A stretch of 64,000 nt of DNA from positions 1 to 64,000 of the forward strand of contig JAGIAI010000016.1 of the NCBI GenBank assembly GCA_017744935.1. Reading direction: 5' to 3'. The position numbers were made by a program, and so were the translations under genes. This stretch comes from Variovorax sp. Its GTDB lineage: Bacteria > Pseudomonadota > Gammaproteobacteria > Burkholderiales > Burkholderiaceae_C. The stretch's first letter is position 1. Each line of letters begins with the position of its first letter. Below, one piece after another: positions 53,340 to 61,348 of the stretch. The notes under the pieces are model-generated. The model worked only from the letters and a program-made list of their open reading frames with translations. It was not told the origin of the DNA and did no database searches.

Positions 53340-53674
53340 ATGCAGTCCTGGTGCCGCCCGGCCGGGTGTGGTGGCTCGCGGCGGCCTTCACCGTGTGGTG
53401 CGTGGCGCTGGTGGTTCTGTATGCGCTGCATGCCATCGGATGCGCGTTCGGCTGGTCGACCGGCGCGCTACGCTGGAGCCTCGTGCTGGTGCTCATCGCA
53501 CACCTGGTGGTGATCGGCTGGATGTGGAGCAGGTTCGCGCGCGGCCGACCCGACCCGGCCACCGGCAAGACCGGCAGCTTTTTGCACCAGGCCATTCTCT
53601 GGACCGTCATCACGGCATTCGCGAGCACGGTGCTCGTGCTCGGCCCGCCGCTCCTTCTCACGACCTGCATCTGA
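53336..53674 (+). CDS. Small three-helix membrane protein of the cox operon
   Basis: The 112-residue protein has three membrane segments (about 12-35, 45-66, 85-107) and a hydrophilic loop (RFARGRPDPATGKTGSF). It overlaps the CoxI-III stop by ATGA and precedes the ferric-reductase-like gene by 6 bp. It may be a subunit-IV-like component or assembly factor; sequence alone gives no family. Cysteines occur in WCVALV, IGCAFGW and TTCI. Confidence 0.7.
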   Translation: MNAVLVPPGRVWWLAAAFTVWCVALVVLYALHAIGCAFGWSTGALRWSLVLVLIAHLVVIGWMWSRFARGRPDPATGKTGSFLHQAILWTVITAFASTVLVLGPPLLLTTCI

Positions 53675-53680
53675 GGCCCC

Positions 53681-54991
53681 ATGCGAAGCAGGACCATCTG
53701 GGCCGCCATCTACCTGCTCTTCATCCTCGCGCCGCTGCTGGCACTGCTTGCGGGCGCGATGCCGCCCGCCCGCGATTTCTGGACCGAGTTCTCGGTCGCG
53801 CTCGGCTACAGCGGGCTCGCGATGATGGGGCTCCAGTTCGGGCTTACCGCGCGCTTTCGCCATGTCACGGAGCCGTGGGGCGAGGACGTCATCTACCACT
53901 TCCACCGCCGGATCTCGCTGACCGCGGTGGCACTGGTGGTGGTGCATCCAGCCATCCTGATCGCAGCAGGGTCGGACAAACTTGCGATGCCCGACTCGCT
54001 CGCCGAAGTGCCGATGGGCGCCGTCTTCGCCGTCGTGTCGCTGGGCTCGGTGGTGCTCCTCGTGATCATGGCGCTGTGGCGCACGCGACTGAAGATCAGC
54101 TACGAGTTCTGGCACATCAGCCACATCGTTCTCGCGGTGGCTGCCGTCGGGGGCGGGCTGCTGCACATGGTTGGCTGGGGCTTCTATCTGTCGGACCCAT
54201 GGAAGCGCTCCCTGTGGATCTGCATGACGATCTTCTGGATCGCTCTGCTCTTCTACGTGCGCGTGTTCAAGCCACTCTTCATGCTGCGTCGTCCCTACCG
54301 GGTGACGGAAGTGCGACCCGAGCGCGGCGACACGACGACCCTCGTCATGCACCCCGACGGCCATGCAGGCTTCCGCTTCAGGCCGGGCCAGTTCGGCTGG
54401 ATCACGCTATGGGGCAGCCCCTTCAAGATCACCGGCCATCCGTTCTCGTTCTCGTCGAGCGCCGAGGTGAACGACGGCCGCGTCGAGATGACGATCCGCA
54501 ACCTCGGCGACTTCACGCGCAACATCGCGAAAGTGCCTGTGGGGCGACGCGTCTACCTCGACGGGCCTTACGGCGCATTCACCATCGGCAACCCGGCCGA
54601 CATGCACGTGCTGATCGCGGGCGGCATCGGCATCACGCCGATGATGAGCATGATCCGCACGCTCGCCGATCGCGGCGACAAACGCCCATTGATCCTTCTC
54701 TACGGCGGCAAGGACCTTGAATCGATGACCTTCCGCGAAGAGTTGGACGCACTCTCGCGGCGCATCGACCTCACGGTGGTGTACGTACTTTCGCAACCGC
54801 CAGAAGGCTGGAGCGGCGAGACCGGCTACATCAACGCCGACCTGTTCAAGCGGCACCTTCCGCCGCACTATGCGGACCACGAGTACTTCATCTGCGGGCC
54901 CGACGTGATGATGGACGCGATCGAGGCAGCGCTCGGCGAGATGAGGGTGCCTCTTGCCAAGTATCACTCGGAGCGGTACAGCTTTGTCTGA
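53681..54991 (+). CDS. Ferric-reductase-like transmembrane flavoprotein
   Basis: The 436 residues have an N-terminal membrane domain of about six helices (1-205) with heme-ligand histidines in FHRRISLTAVALVVVHPAIL and WHISHIVLAVAAVGGGLLH. A ferredoxin-reductase module follows (about 215-436: HPFSFSSS for FAD, GGIGITPMMSMIRTL for NAD(P)H, CGPDVMMDAIEAAL). It resembles NOX/FRE-type or YedZ-linked reductases that pass electrons from NAD(P)H across the membrane. The acceptor is unknown: iron, oxygen or a respiratory carrier. It ends the cox operon. Confidence 0.85.
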   Translation: MRSRTIWAAIYLLFILAPLLALLAGAMPPARDFWTEFSVALGYSGLAMMGLQFGLTARFRHVTEPWGEDVIYHFHRRISLTAVALVVVHPAILIAAGSDKLAMPDSLAEVPMGAVFAVVSLGSVVLLVIMALWRTRLKISYEFWHISHIVLAVAAVGGGLLHMVGWGFYLSDPWKRSLWICMTIFWIALLFYVRVFKPLFMLRRPYRVTEVRPERGDTTTLVMHPDGHAGFRFRPGQFGWITLWGSPFKITGHPFSFSSSAEVNDGRVEMTIRNLGDFTRNIAKVPVGRRVYLDGPYGAFTIGNPADMHVLIAGGIGITPMMSMIRTLADRGDKRPLILLYGGKDLESMTFREELDALSRRIDLTVVYVLSQPPEGWSGETGYINADLFKRHLPPHYADHEYFICGPDVMMDAIEAALGEMRVPLAKYHSERYSFV

Positions 54992-55103
54992 AAACCAACG
55001 CTCAAATCATCTCCGTCTGCGCGAGCCCAGACAGGAACTCACGCACGAGGCCCACCGCTATTGCCTCGGACGAAGCCATGCGGCGCGGATGGACAGAAAA
55101 CAG

Positions 55104-55502
55104 TCAACGACGCTCGACGATCGGGCCTTCGGCATCGATACTGCCGACTGCTCCGACAGGGCCATCCGACGTGAGTGGCCCGCGCACTTCGAGGTCGCCC
55201 TGCACAACGAGTGAGCCGTGCACGGTAAGAGGGCCACGAATCACCTTCTTGCCACGATATGCCTGCGCCGGGGGCACCCGGGCAAGCCAGGCGGCCGTCA
55301 GCGGACCACGAACGTGGACATTCCCAGCGACGGTGACGGATCCGTCCACTGTGACGGGCCCCATCACGAGGAGAGAACCGCTGACGGTCATTGGCCCGGC
55401 CTCGACCGGCTGAGCGTGCGCAGGCGGAAGCCAGATCGCTGCCGCAAGGGTCAACAGGCCAGCAACGGCTCGTGGCATGAACAAGACAAAGATACGTTTC
55501 AT
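55104..55502 (-). CDS. Secreted bactofilin-like beta-repeat protein
   Basis: The 132-residue product has a signal peptide (MKRIFVLFMPRAVAGLLTLAAAIWLPPAHA). The mature part is a short-repeat beta-helix: GPMTVSGSLLVMGPVTVDGS, VTVAGNVHVRGPLTA, GPLTVHGSLVVQGDLEVRGP. The repeating V-x-G-x-L/V pattern is like the polymer-forming bactofilins, but those are cytosolic and this one is exported. The start at 55502 is supported by the signal peptide. Structural or adhesive function is a guess. Confidence 0.65.
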   Translation of the reverse strand: MKRIFVLFMPRAVAGLLTLAAAIWLPPAHAQPVEAGPMTVSGSLLVMGPVTVDGSVTVAGNVHVRGPLTAAWLARVPPAQAYRGKKVIRGPLTVHGSLVVQGDLEVRGPLTSDGPVGAVGSIDAEGPIVERR

Positions 55503-55630
55503 GCTGCTGTCTCCGGCGAGAGACGGTACGCGTTCGCTCTCGAGATTCCGTCGAGGTGGAGTGAATCTTCGAGGGATAGTGCCACACCTGGTGGCAGCGC
55601 GGCCCAGCCCAGGTCGCAGGCTCTCGGTCA

Positions 55631-56197
55631 CTACAGAAGGAATGGCACGAAGCGATGTGTATGCCGCATGTAGTTGCGGTAGGCATCGCCGAAATGCTCC
55701 AGGCATTCCTGTTCCTCGCGCTTGGCAGTAACGAAGAGCAGCGCAGTCGACACCAGCACCAAAAGCAAGCCCAGCCAGGTGAAGCGCTGCAGGAAGACGC
55801 CCCATGCAAGGCAGATGAGCGCGGCGTACATCGGATGGCGGATGTACTTGAAGGCTCCGGTCGTCACAAGCCGGGTGGTCTTCTCGAACCTGAGCAGCGC
55901 CTCGTCCTTGCGCGCGCCGCCAGGTTGGCCCACTCTCCTCAATTGGTGCACCGCGTGCAGCGGCAGCAAGACGGATGCGGCGAGCAGCAGCGATGCCAGC
56001 AACTGGCTCGGTGCCAGCAGAGGATCGTCACCCCAGACCGGCAGATTGATCCAGATCAGGCCGAAGATGCACTCCACTGCGAAGAAGCGATAGAAGCCAT
56101 GCGAGCGCGGCCTCGCAATCGCTCTGCGCGAGATGTAGAGCACGATCGAAGTGGCGATCATGAACGTCGCGGGGTAGGCCTGAAGGGGCAGAAGCAT
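55631..56197 (-). CDS. Isoprenylcysteine methyltransferase-like membrane protein
   Basis: The 188-residue product has about five membrane helices. The C-terminal half holds the ICMT/PEMT motif: TTGAFKYIRHPMYAALICLAWG and KREEQECLEHFGDAYRNYMRHTHRFVPF, which bind SAM at the membrane surface. Bacterial members methylate unknown, probably lipid or quinone-like, substrates. It is monocistronic as far as can be seen. Confidence 0.82.
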   Translation of the reverse strand: MLLPLQAYPATFMIATSIVLYISRRAIARPRSHGFYRFFAVECIFGLIWINLPVWGDDPLLAPSQLLASLLLAASVLLPLHAVHQLRRVGQPGGARKDEALLRFEKTTRLVTTGAFKYIRHPMYAALICLAWGVFLQRFTWLGLLLVLVSTALLFVTAKREEQECLEHFGDAYRNYMRHTHRFVPFLL

Positions 56198-56450
56198 CGA
56201 TGGGACTCTACATTGCAGTAGTCACCGACAGACGCCGTTCGGAATCGTCAGCCACGATCCGGGAGCATTTTCCGAAGGCGCTAGCGGGTTGCGTTTGCAA
56301 TTGGAGAGGGTGCAGTTGCTGGGTATGGCGATTGAAAGCGACCGTACGCAGCCGGTCGATGAGGCGTCCCCCACGGGCGGGTGACCGCCAGGTTGCCGAA
56401 CTTCGAGCGGTCACGCGACCGGCCGCCACGACGGCCCGAGCCCCGCGTCA

Positions 56451-56479
56451 TTGACTGGGCTTCTCATCGGGCGCATATT
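56451..56479 (+). promoter_or_regulatory. Sigma-70-type promoter for the FAD oxidoreductase gene
   Basis: TTGACT (56451-56456), 17-bp spacer, CATATT (56474-56479). The predicted start is near 56486, giving a 33-base leader with ACGGAGGTG as ribosome site before ATG 56519. Its -10 element lies in the loop of the next hairpin. Confidence 0.6.
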
Positions 56480-56495
56480 GTCTGCCCGATTTTTT
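56466..56495 (+). terminator. Intrinsic terminator overlapping the promoter
   Basis: ATCGGGC (56466-56472) pairs with GCCCGAT (56484-56490), 11-nt loop, followed at once by T5. It would stop transcripts coming from upstream while leaving the promoter's own mRNA without the hairpin's left arm. Confidence 0.65.
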
Positions 56496-56518
56496 GCAAG
56501 AGAAACGGAGGTGCGGCG

Positions 56519-57898
56519 ATGACAACGATGGCCAAGCCGACGATCGACGGTGTTCGGGAGCGCGCTCGCGGGCAGGTGATCGCCCCCACCGACGACGGCT
56601 ACGAAGAGGCGCGCAAGGTCTACAACGGAATGATCGATAGGCGACCCTCGGTGGTGATCCGTGCGGTCGACGTTGGCGACGTGATGGCGGGCATCGACTA
56701 TGCGCGCGAGAACGACCTCGATCTGTCGGTGCGCGGCGGGTCGCACAGCGTCCCGGGCTTCGGGACATGCGACGGGGGCGTCGTGATCGACCTGTCGCAG
56801 ATGAAAGGCGTGCGGATCGATCCGAATCGTAAAACGGCGCGGGCAGGCGGCGGCACCCTGTGGGCCGACTTCAATCACGCGACATATCCGTTCGGCTTGG
56901 CGACCACCGGCGGAATCATCGGCTCGACCGGCATCGCCGGGCTGACGCTTGGCGGCGGCATCGGCTACCTTACGCGCGGGTTCGGGCTGTCGCTGGACAA
57001 CTTGCTCTCGGTAGACGTCGTAACCGCAGACGGGCAATTCCGCGTGGCGAGTGCCGCGGAGAACGAGGATCTCTTCTGGGCGATCCGCGGCGGAGGCGGG
57101 AACTTTGGCGTGGTGACCTCGTTCGAGTACCAACTGCACCCGGTGAAGGACATCACTGCGGGCATCTTCTTCTATCCGATCGAGAAGGTGCGCGAGGTGC
57201 TGCGGTTCTACCGCGACTATGTGGCCAAGGCGCCGGAGGAGATGGGGCTGTTCCCAGCGTTCCAGATTGCCCCGCCACTGCCGTTCATCAAAGCAGAGGA
57301 CCATGGCAAGACGTTCATTGCGATCGTCTCGTGTTGGGCGGGGCCGATGGACAAGGCCGACGCGGAAATGGCGAAGATACGCGGCGCGGCGCCGGTCGTT
57401 GCTGAGATGGTCGCGCCGATGCCGTACTACGTGATCAACGGCCTTTTCGATGCGCTGTTGCCTCCGGGCCTGCAGCACTACTGGAAGGCTTCATTCGCGA
57501 CCGAGTTGACGGATGGCGCGATCGAGGTCCACGCCCAGTTCGGGCCGCAAGTGCCGGTGGTGAACTCCACGATGCACATCTACCCGATCAACGGCGCCTG
57601 CCACCGGGTGAAGCCGGATGCGACCGCTTGGGGCCATCGCGACGCGAGCTTCGCCACCGTGATCGCTGGGATGTGGCCGGACCCTGCTGACAACGCCAGG
57701 AACACGAAGTGGGTGAAGGACTACTACAAAGCCCTGGAGCCCCACTCGCAGGCAGGCGGCTACATCAACTTCATGGCCGAGGACGACCAAGGTCGGGTCA
57801 AGGACAATTTCGGACCGCACTACGACAAGCTGGCGTCGATCAAGCGCAAGTACGACCCGGGCAACCTGTTCCACATGAACCAAAATATTCAGCCTTAG
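56519..57898 (+). CDS. BBE-type FAD-linked oxidoreductase
   Basis: The 459 residues follow the berberine-bridge-enzyme/PCMH layout. The FAD-binding half (about 40-215) has LSVRGGSHSVPGFG, whose histidine is the usual covalent FAD link, and TGGIIGSTGIAGLTLGGGIGYLTRGFGLSLDN. The C-terminal BBE segment is PHYDKLASIKRKYDPGNLFHMNQNI. No signal peptide. Such enzymes oxidise sugars, alcohols or secondary metabolites with oxygen. No neighbour shows the substrate. It has its own promoter and terminator-insulated start. Confidence 0.88.
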   Translation: MTTMAKPTIDGVRERARGQVIAPTDDGYEEARKVYNGMIDRRPSVVIRAVDVGDVMAGIDYARENDLDLSVRGGSHSVPGFGTCDGGVVIDLSQMKGVRIDPNRKTARAGGGTLWADFNHATYPFGLATTGGIIGSTGIAGLTLGGGIGYLTRGFGLSLDNLLSVDVVTADGQFRVASAAENEDLFWAIRGGGGNFGVVTSFEYQLHPVKDITAGIFFYPIEKVREVLRFYRDYVAKAPEEMGLFPAFQIAPPLPFIKAEDHGKTFIAIVSCWAGPMDKADAEMAKIRGAAPVVAEMVAPMPYYVINGLFDALLPPGLQHYWKASFATELTDGAIEVHAQFGPQVPVVNSTMHIYPINGACHRVKPDATAWGHRDASFATVIAGMWPDPADNARNTKWVKDYYKALEPHSQAGGYINFMAEDDQGRVKDNFGPHYDKLASIKRKYDPGNLFHMNQNIQP

Positions 57899-58253
57899 CA
57901 TGGAGTCGACGGCGACGCGGGGTGGCATCTGAATCGTCCACCTCGGATTGAGCGTGCCGCGAGTGACTGCTACTGGCACTAACGGCGACCGACGGCGCCA
58001 CTGCTTGTTGGCTCGAAGGCGAAATGGCACTCCATCACGGACTCTTTGCCGCAGTTCCATGAACAGGCGGAGGCTCCAAACGAAGGCGATTTCAAGGGGA
58101 CACCAACAGCGATCAAATAGCAGGGCGACCACAGCGTCCAGATGCGACGCTGCGTTCCGGTCGCATAGTGCCGCCTGGGGGCGAAGGCAAACCTTTCCAC
58201 CCGTCTTGTGGGGCGCTTCAGGCGAGCGCCCATACTGAAATTCGCCTGAATGG
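57899..58253. other. Intergenic region, no gene recognised
   Basis: About 355 bp separate the FAD oxidoreductase gene from the ars promoter. I see no convincing frame, RNA or repeat in it. Confidence 0.5.
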
Positions 58254-58281
58254 TTGAATTTAGCAATGATTCCACTATGAT
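58254..58281 (+). promoter_or_regulatory. Promoter of the ars operon
   Basis: TTGAAT (58254-58259), 16-bp spacer, TATGAT (58276-58281). The expected transcript start, six to seven bases on, coincides with the arsR ATG at 58288, implying a leaderless mRNA. Confidence 0.7.
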
Positions 58282-58289
58282 GGAATCAT
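58266..58289. promoter_or_regulatory. Palindromic ArsR operator overlapping -10 and start codon
   Basis: ATGATTCCA (58266-58274) and TGGAATCAT (58281-58289) are perfect 9-bp inverted arms with a 6-bp spacer. Bound repressor would cover the -10 element and the first bases of arsR. Confidence 0.75.
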
Positions 58290-58614
58290 GGAAGAACAAG
58301 ATGTCGTCCGTTCCCTCGCCGCACTCGCCCAGGCCGCTCGCCTGCAGGTCTTTCGCGCGCTCGTCATTGCTGGCCCTCGGGGCATGACTCCCAGCGTCAT
58401 GGCCGAGGGCTCCGGCATCCCTGCAAACACGTTGTCGTTCCACCTCAAGGAGCTTCTCAACGCCGGCCTTGTCACGCAGGAGCGCCAAGGTCGCAATCTC
58501 ATCTACCGCGCCTCGTTCGAGCACATGAACGCGCTGCTCGGCTATCTCACCGAGAACTGCTGCCAGGACGAGGCGTGCGCCGTCGATGCATCGGTGACCT
58601 CCTGTTCGTGTTGA
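58288..58614 (+). CDS. arsR: ArsR-family arsenic-responsive repressor
   Basis: The 108-residue winged-helix repressor starts MEEQDVVRSLAALAQAARLQVFR, has the recognition helix in IPANTLSFHLKELLNAGLV and the wing in QERQGRNLIYRAS, and ends in a cysteine-rich tail: ENCCQDEAC and SCSC, which would bind As(III). It has no ribosome site, yet the start aligns with other ArsR proteins; with the promoter geometry it should be translated from a leaderless mRNA. It leads arsI-arsC-aqpS-like genes. Confidence 0.92.
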   Translation: MEEQDVVRSLAALAQAARLQVFRALVIAGPRGMTPSVMAEGSGIPANTLSFHLKELLNAGLVTQERQGRNLIYRASFEHMNALLGYLTENCCQDEACAVDASVTSCSC

Positions 58615-58627
58615 AGGACCTTTCCCT

Positions 58628-59095
58628 ATGAAGCGATTCCATGTGCACTTGAAGGTGCAAGACCTCGCGGCGAGCATCGCCTTCTATTCCAAGCTCTTTG
58701 CTGCCGAGCCAGCGCGCGTCGAATCCGACTATGCCAAGTGGATGCTGACCGACCCGCCGGTGAACTTCGCCGTCTCCACGGGTGGCGAGCCCGGCATCGA
58801 CCATCTCGGCCTGCAGGCACAGACACCGGAAGAGCTGACCGAACTCAAGGGCCGTGCCGTCGCAGCCGACGCTGCGTTGCTGGACGAAGGAACCACGACC
58901 TGCTGCTATGCGCGCAGCGAGAAGCACTGGGTCACCGACCCTCAAGGCATCGCCTGGGAGCAGTTTCAAACCTTGGACAACATCCCGACCTTCCGGGAAT
59001 CGCAACCTGTCGGCCAAGCCGTTTGCTGCACGCCTCGCGCCCCGAGCGGGCGGCCCATGAGCATCGCCGTCAAAGCCCAGGACGGTTGCTGCTGA
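58628..59095 (+). CDS. ArsI/CadI-type glyoxalase-superfamily protein
   Basis: The 155-residue vicinal-oxygen-chelate protein starts MKRFHVHLKVQDLAASIAFYSKLFAAEPARVESDYAKW, with iron ligands likely His6, His in GIDHLGLQ and Glu in WEQFQT. TTCCYARSEKHWVTDPQG contains the paired cysteines typical of ArsI, the C-As lyase that demethylates methylarsenite. A further Cys pair (AVCCTP) and GCC end it. Ars context supports ArsI; CadI-like relatives are the alternative. It starts 13 bp after arsR. Confidence 0.85.
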   Translation: MKRFHVHLKVQDLAASIAFYSKLFAAEPARVESDYAKWMLTDPPVNFAVSTGGEPGIDHLGLQAQTPEELTELKGRAVAADAALLDEGTTTCCYARSEKHWVTDPQGIAWEQFQTLDNIPTFRESQPVGQAVCCTPRAPSGRPMSIAVKAQDGCC

Positions 59096-59103
59096 GACTT
59101 GCG

Positions 59104-59610
59104 ATGGCTGACTCAAAACCTTTCAACGTCCTTTTCCTGTGTACGCACAACTCGGCGCGCAGCATCCTGGCCGAAGCGATGTTGAATCATCTTGGTCAAG
59201 GGCGATTCAAGGCGTACTCCGCAGGCAGTAGCCCGCGCGATTACCAGCAACCCAACCCGAAGGCCCTTGAAGTGCTGCGCAACGCGGGTGTCTCCACCGA
59301 GGGGCTTCGCAGCAAGACCTGGGATGAGTTCGGCAAGCCCGACGCGCCGCACATGGACCTGGTCATCACCGTTTGCGACAACGCCGCCGGCGAGGCCTGC
59401 CCGTTCTGGCCTGGTCATCCCGCAACTGCGCATTGGGGCTATCCGGACCCATCGGAAATCCAAGGGTCCGAGGAACAGAAGCTGGATGCGTTCAGGCAGA
59501 CGCTGCATGCCATTCGGCGCAGGCTGGAGCCACTGGTCGATCTGCCGCTTGAGGGCATCGACAAGCTCTGGTTGCAGACGCAGGCGCGCGAGCTGGCCGC
59601 CGAGTCATGA
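59104..59610 (+). CDS. arsC: Arsenate reductase, LMW-phosphatase type
   Basis: The 168 residues have the P-loop CTHNSARS at residues 13-20 (nucleophilic Cys13), and the redox pair in VCDNAAGEACPFWPG, as in thioredoxin-coupled ArsC. SKTWDEF and HWGYPDPSE are further family motifs. It reduces arsenate to arsenite. It starts 8 bp after the ArsI-like gene and overlaps the aquaporin gene by ATGA. Confidence 0.93.
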   Translation: MADSKPFNVLFLCTHNSARSILAEAMLNHLGQGRFKAYSAGSSPRDYQQPNPKALEVLRNAGVSTEGLRSKTWDEFGKPDAPHMDLVITVCDNAAGEACPFWPGHPATAHWGYPDPSEIQGSEEQKLDAFRQTLHAIRRRLEPLVDLPLEGIDKLWLQTQARELAAES

Positions 59611-60245
59611 CGCTTTGGCGCAAGGCGCTGGCCGAACTGTTGGGTACGGCCGGCCTGCTGTGTGCAGTGGTCGGCTCCGGCATCATGGCCGAGCGCCTTG
59701 CCGGCGGCAACGTCGCCATGGCCTTGCTGGCGAACACGCTGGCAACAGTCTTCGCGCTGTATGTCCTCATCGAGGTCTTCGCTCCATTGAGCGGCGCGCA
59801 CTTCAATCCCGCCGTCAGCGCTGTCATGACGCTGCGCCGCAAGCTGCCAGCGAACGAGCTGGCACCTTACATCGCTGCGCAGTTGGCGGGGGCCATGTTG
59901 GGTGCGTGGCTGGCCAACGCCATGTTCGACCTGAGCATCTTTCAGTGGAGCAGCAAGCTTCGCGCTGGACAGGGCCAATGGCTTGCCGAGCTTGTGGCGA
60001 CGGCAGGTCTGGTGCTGGTCATCCTGCGCTCGCCAGCTGGAAAGACGTCAGCGCTCGTGGCCTGCTACATCGGGGCCGCGTACTGGTTCACAGCAAGCAC
60101 ATCGTTCGCCAACCCCGCAGCAGTGTTCGGCCGCATGTTCAGCGATACCTTTGCCGGCATCTCGCCGTCGAGCGCATTTGGATTCACGGCTGCCGAACTA
60201 CTGGGCGCTGGTCTTGGCGCAGCTGTTCACAGGTTCATTCGCTAA
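59607..60245 (+). CDS. Aquaporin-family channel of the ars operon (AqpS-like)
   Basis: The 212-residue MIP channel has about six membrane helices and both pore motifs: SGAHFNPAVSAVMT and TSFANPAAVFGRMFSDTFAGI. Aquaporins in ars operons release arsenite produced by ArsC. No ArsB or Acr3 efflux pump is visible here, so this channel may be the exit route. ATGA overlap with arsC indicates coupling. Confidence 0.88.
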   Translation: MTLWRKALAELLGTAGLLCAVVGSGIMAERLAGGNVAMALLANTLATVFALYVLIEVFAPLSGAHFNPAVSAVMTLRRKLPANELAPYIAAQLAGAMLGAWLANAMFDLSIFQWSSKLRAGQGQWLAELVATAGLVLVILRSPAGKTSALVACYIGAAYWFTASTSFANPAAVFGRMFSDTFAGISPSSAFGFTAAELLGAGLGAAVHRFIR

Positions 60246-60637
60246 AAGCGGTCCACCTCGAACTTTCTTTCCGGAGTACGAGGCGGGCAGTGACGTCACG
60301 CTCCGTTGCTTGTGATTCCACCGGGCGCTGCGCCGGCAAAGCGCCGTTCGATCCGGAAGTTGACGCCCTCGACAAGGTTGACCAAGCAGGTGCACGAGTT
60401 GCAAGGCTCCCTGGCGGAGCGTGATGATTGGAATTAAGTGCGCCCGATGCTGCGCCAATTCACTGAAAAGTAGCTCGATCCAAGGGCTGTCGCCCTAGGG
60501 CGCCACTGAAAACTTCGGTGGGTTCCTACGCTGACTGACTGAGACTGAGACCGCAGGGACACATTGAAATCAGCTGGATGAATCCGCGGACAACGACAGT
60601 CATATACTGCCCTTATTGGCCAAGCGATTAATTCTTC
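60246..60637. other. Intergenic region between ars genes and TetR gene
   Basis: About 390 bp without a convincing gene. It contains a short GACTGA/GAGACTGA repeat near 60532-60551 and TATACT (60603-60608), a possible -10 for the TetR gene without a good -35. A minus-strand frame reading LVNLVEGVNFRIERRFAG exists but I cannot place it. Confidence 0.4.
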
Positions 60638-61321
60638 ATGAGTGAGACCACGGGCACGCCCCACCGCACCAAGCGGATCAAACAAAGAAAGCCTGGCCGG
60701 CCGGAGGGAACCAGCGCTGTCCGCGAGGAGATCATGGATGCCGCCGAGGCGCAGTTCGCTGAGCTGGGCTACGCCGGCACCACGCTGCGCGAGATCGCCG
60801 CTGCCACCAACGTGACGCAGGCGCTGATCAGCTACTACTTCGGCTCCAAGTACGGACTGTTCGAAGAGACCTTCCTGCGACGCGGACAGGTCATCTCCAA
60901 GCAGCGGGTCGACCTGCTCGAAGCGCTGCTCGAAAGAGGCAAGCCCACGGCGCGCGAGATCGTGCATGCCTTCCTCTCGCCGACCCTCGCCCTGCGCTCC
61001 ACCCCCCAGGGGCGCTCCTTCCTGCGCCTGCAGGCCCGGCTGCACACCGAGCCGCCGGAGATCTCGTACAAACTGCGCACACATGCCTACGGCTCGTCGA
61101 CGCAACGCTACGTGGAGGCCCTGCGCCTGGCCCTGCCGAAGCTGGGCGAACTGGATGCCTACTGGCGCATGACGCTGATGGTCGGCACGTATCTCTACGC
61201 CTTCTCGGACACTCACCGCATGGAAGAGATGACGCCCAAGGGCCTGTACGACCCCGAGGACACCGAAGCGCTCATCGAACAGGTGACGCGCTTCGTTGTG
61301 GGCGGCTTCCAGGCGCCCTGA
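60638..61321 (+). CDS. TetR-family transcriptional regulator
   Basis: The 227-residue protein has a basic N-terminus and the TetR DNA-binding domain (about 25-80: REEIMDAAEAQFAELGYAGTTLREIAAATNVTQALISYYFGSKYGLFEETF). The C-terminal ligand domain is of the AcrR type with a WRMTLMVGTYLYAFSD stretch. No clear ribosome site. It converges on nicF and may control that operon, although classical NicR is a MarR protein. Confidence 0.85.
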   Translation: MSETTGTPHRTKRIKQRKPGRPEGTSAVREEIMDAAEAQFAELGYAGTTLREIAAATNVTQALISYYFGSKYGLFEETFLRRGQVISKQRVDLLEALLERGKPTAREIVHAFLSPTLALRSTPQGRSFLRLQARLHTEPPEISYKLRTHAYGSSTQRYVEALRLALPKLGELDAYWRMTLMVGTYLYAFSDTHRMEEMTPKGLYDPEDTEALIEQVTRFVVGGFQAP

Positions 61322-61348
61322 AGGCGCCTTCGCCGTCCGGTTCCGCTG

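Noticed and set aside
50741..53674. A 977-codon open frame on the plus strand within the CoxI-III gene
   Set aside because: Same cause: a shifted frame of a highly conserved oxidase gene, with Arg/Ala/His-rich composition and no recognisable domains.
60532..60551. GACTGA-type short tandem repeat
   Set aside because: Too short and imperfect to be a CRISPR, iteron or meaningful tandem array.
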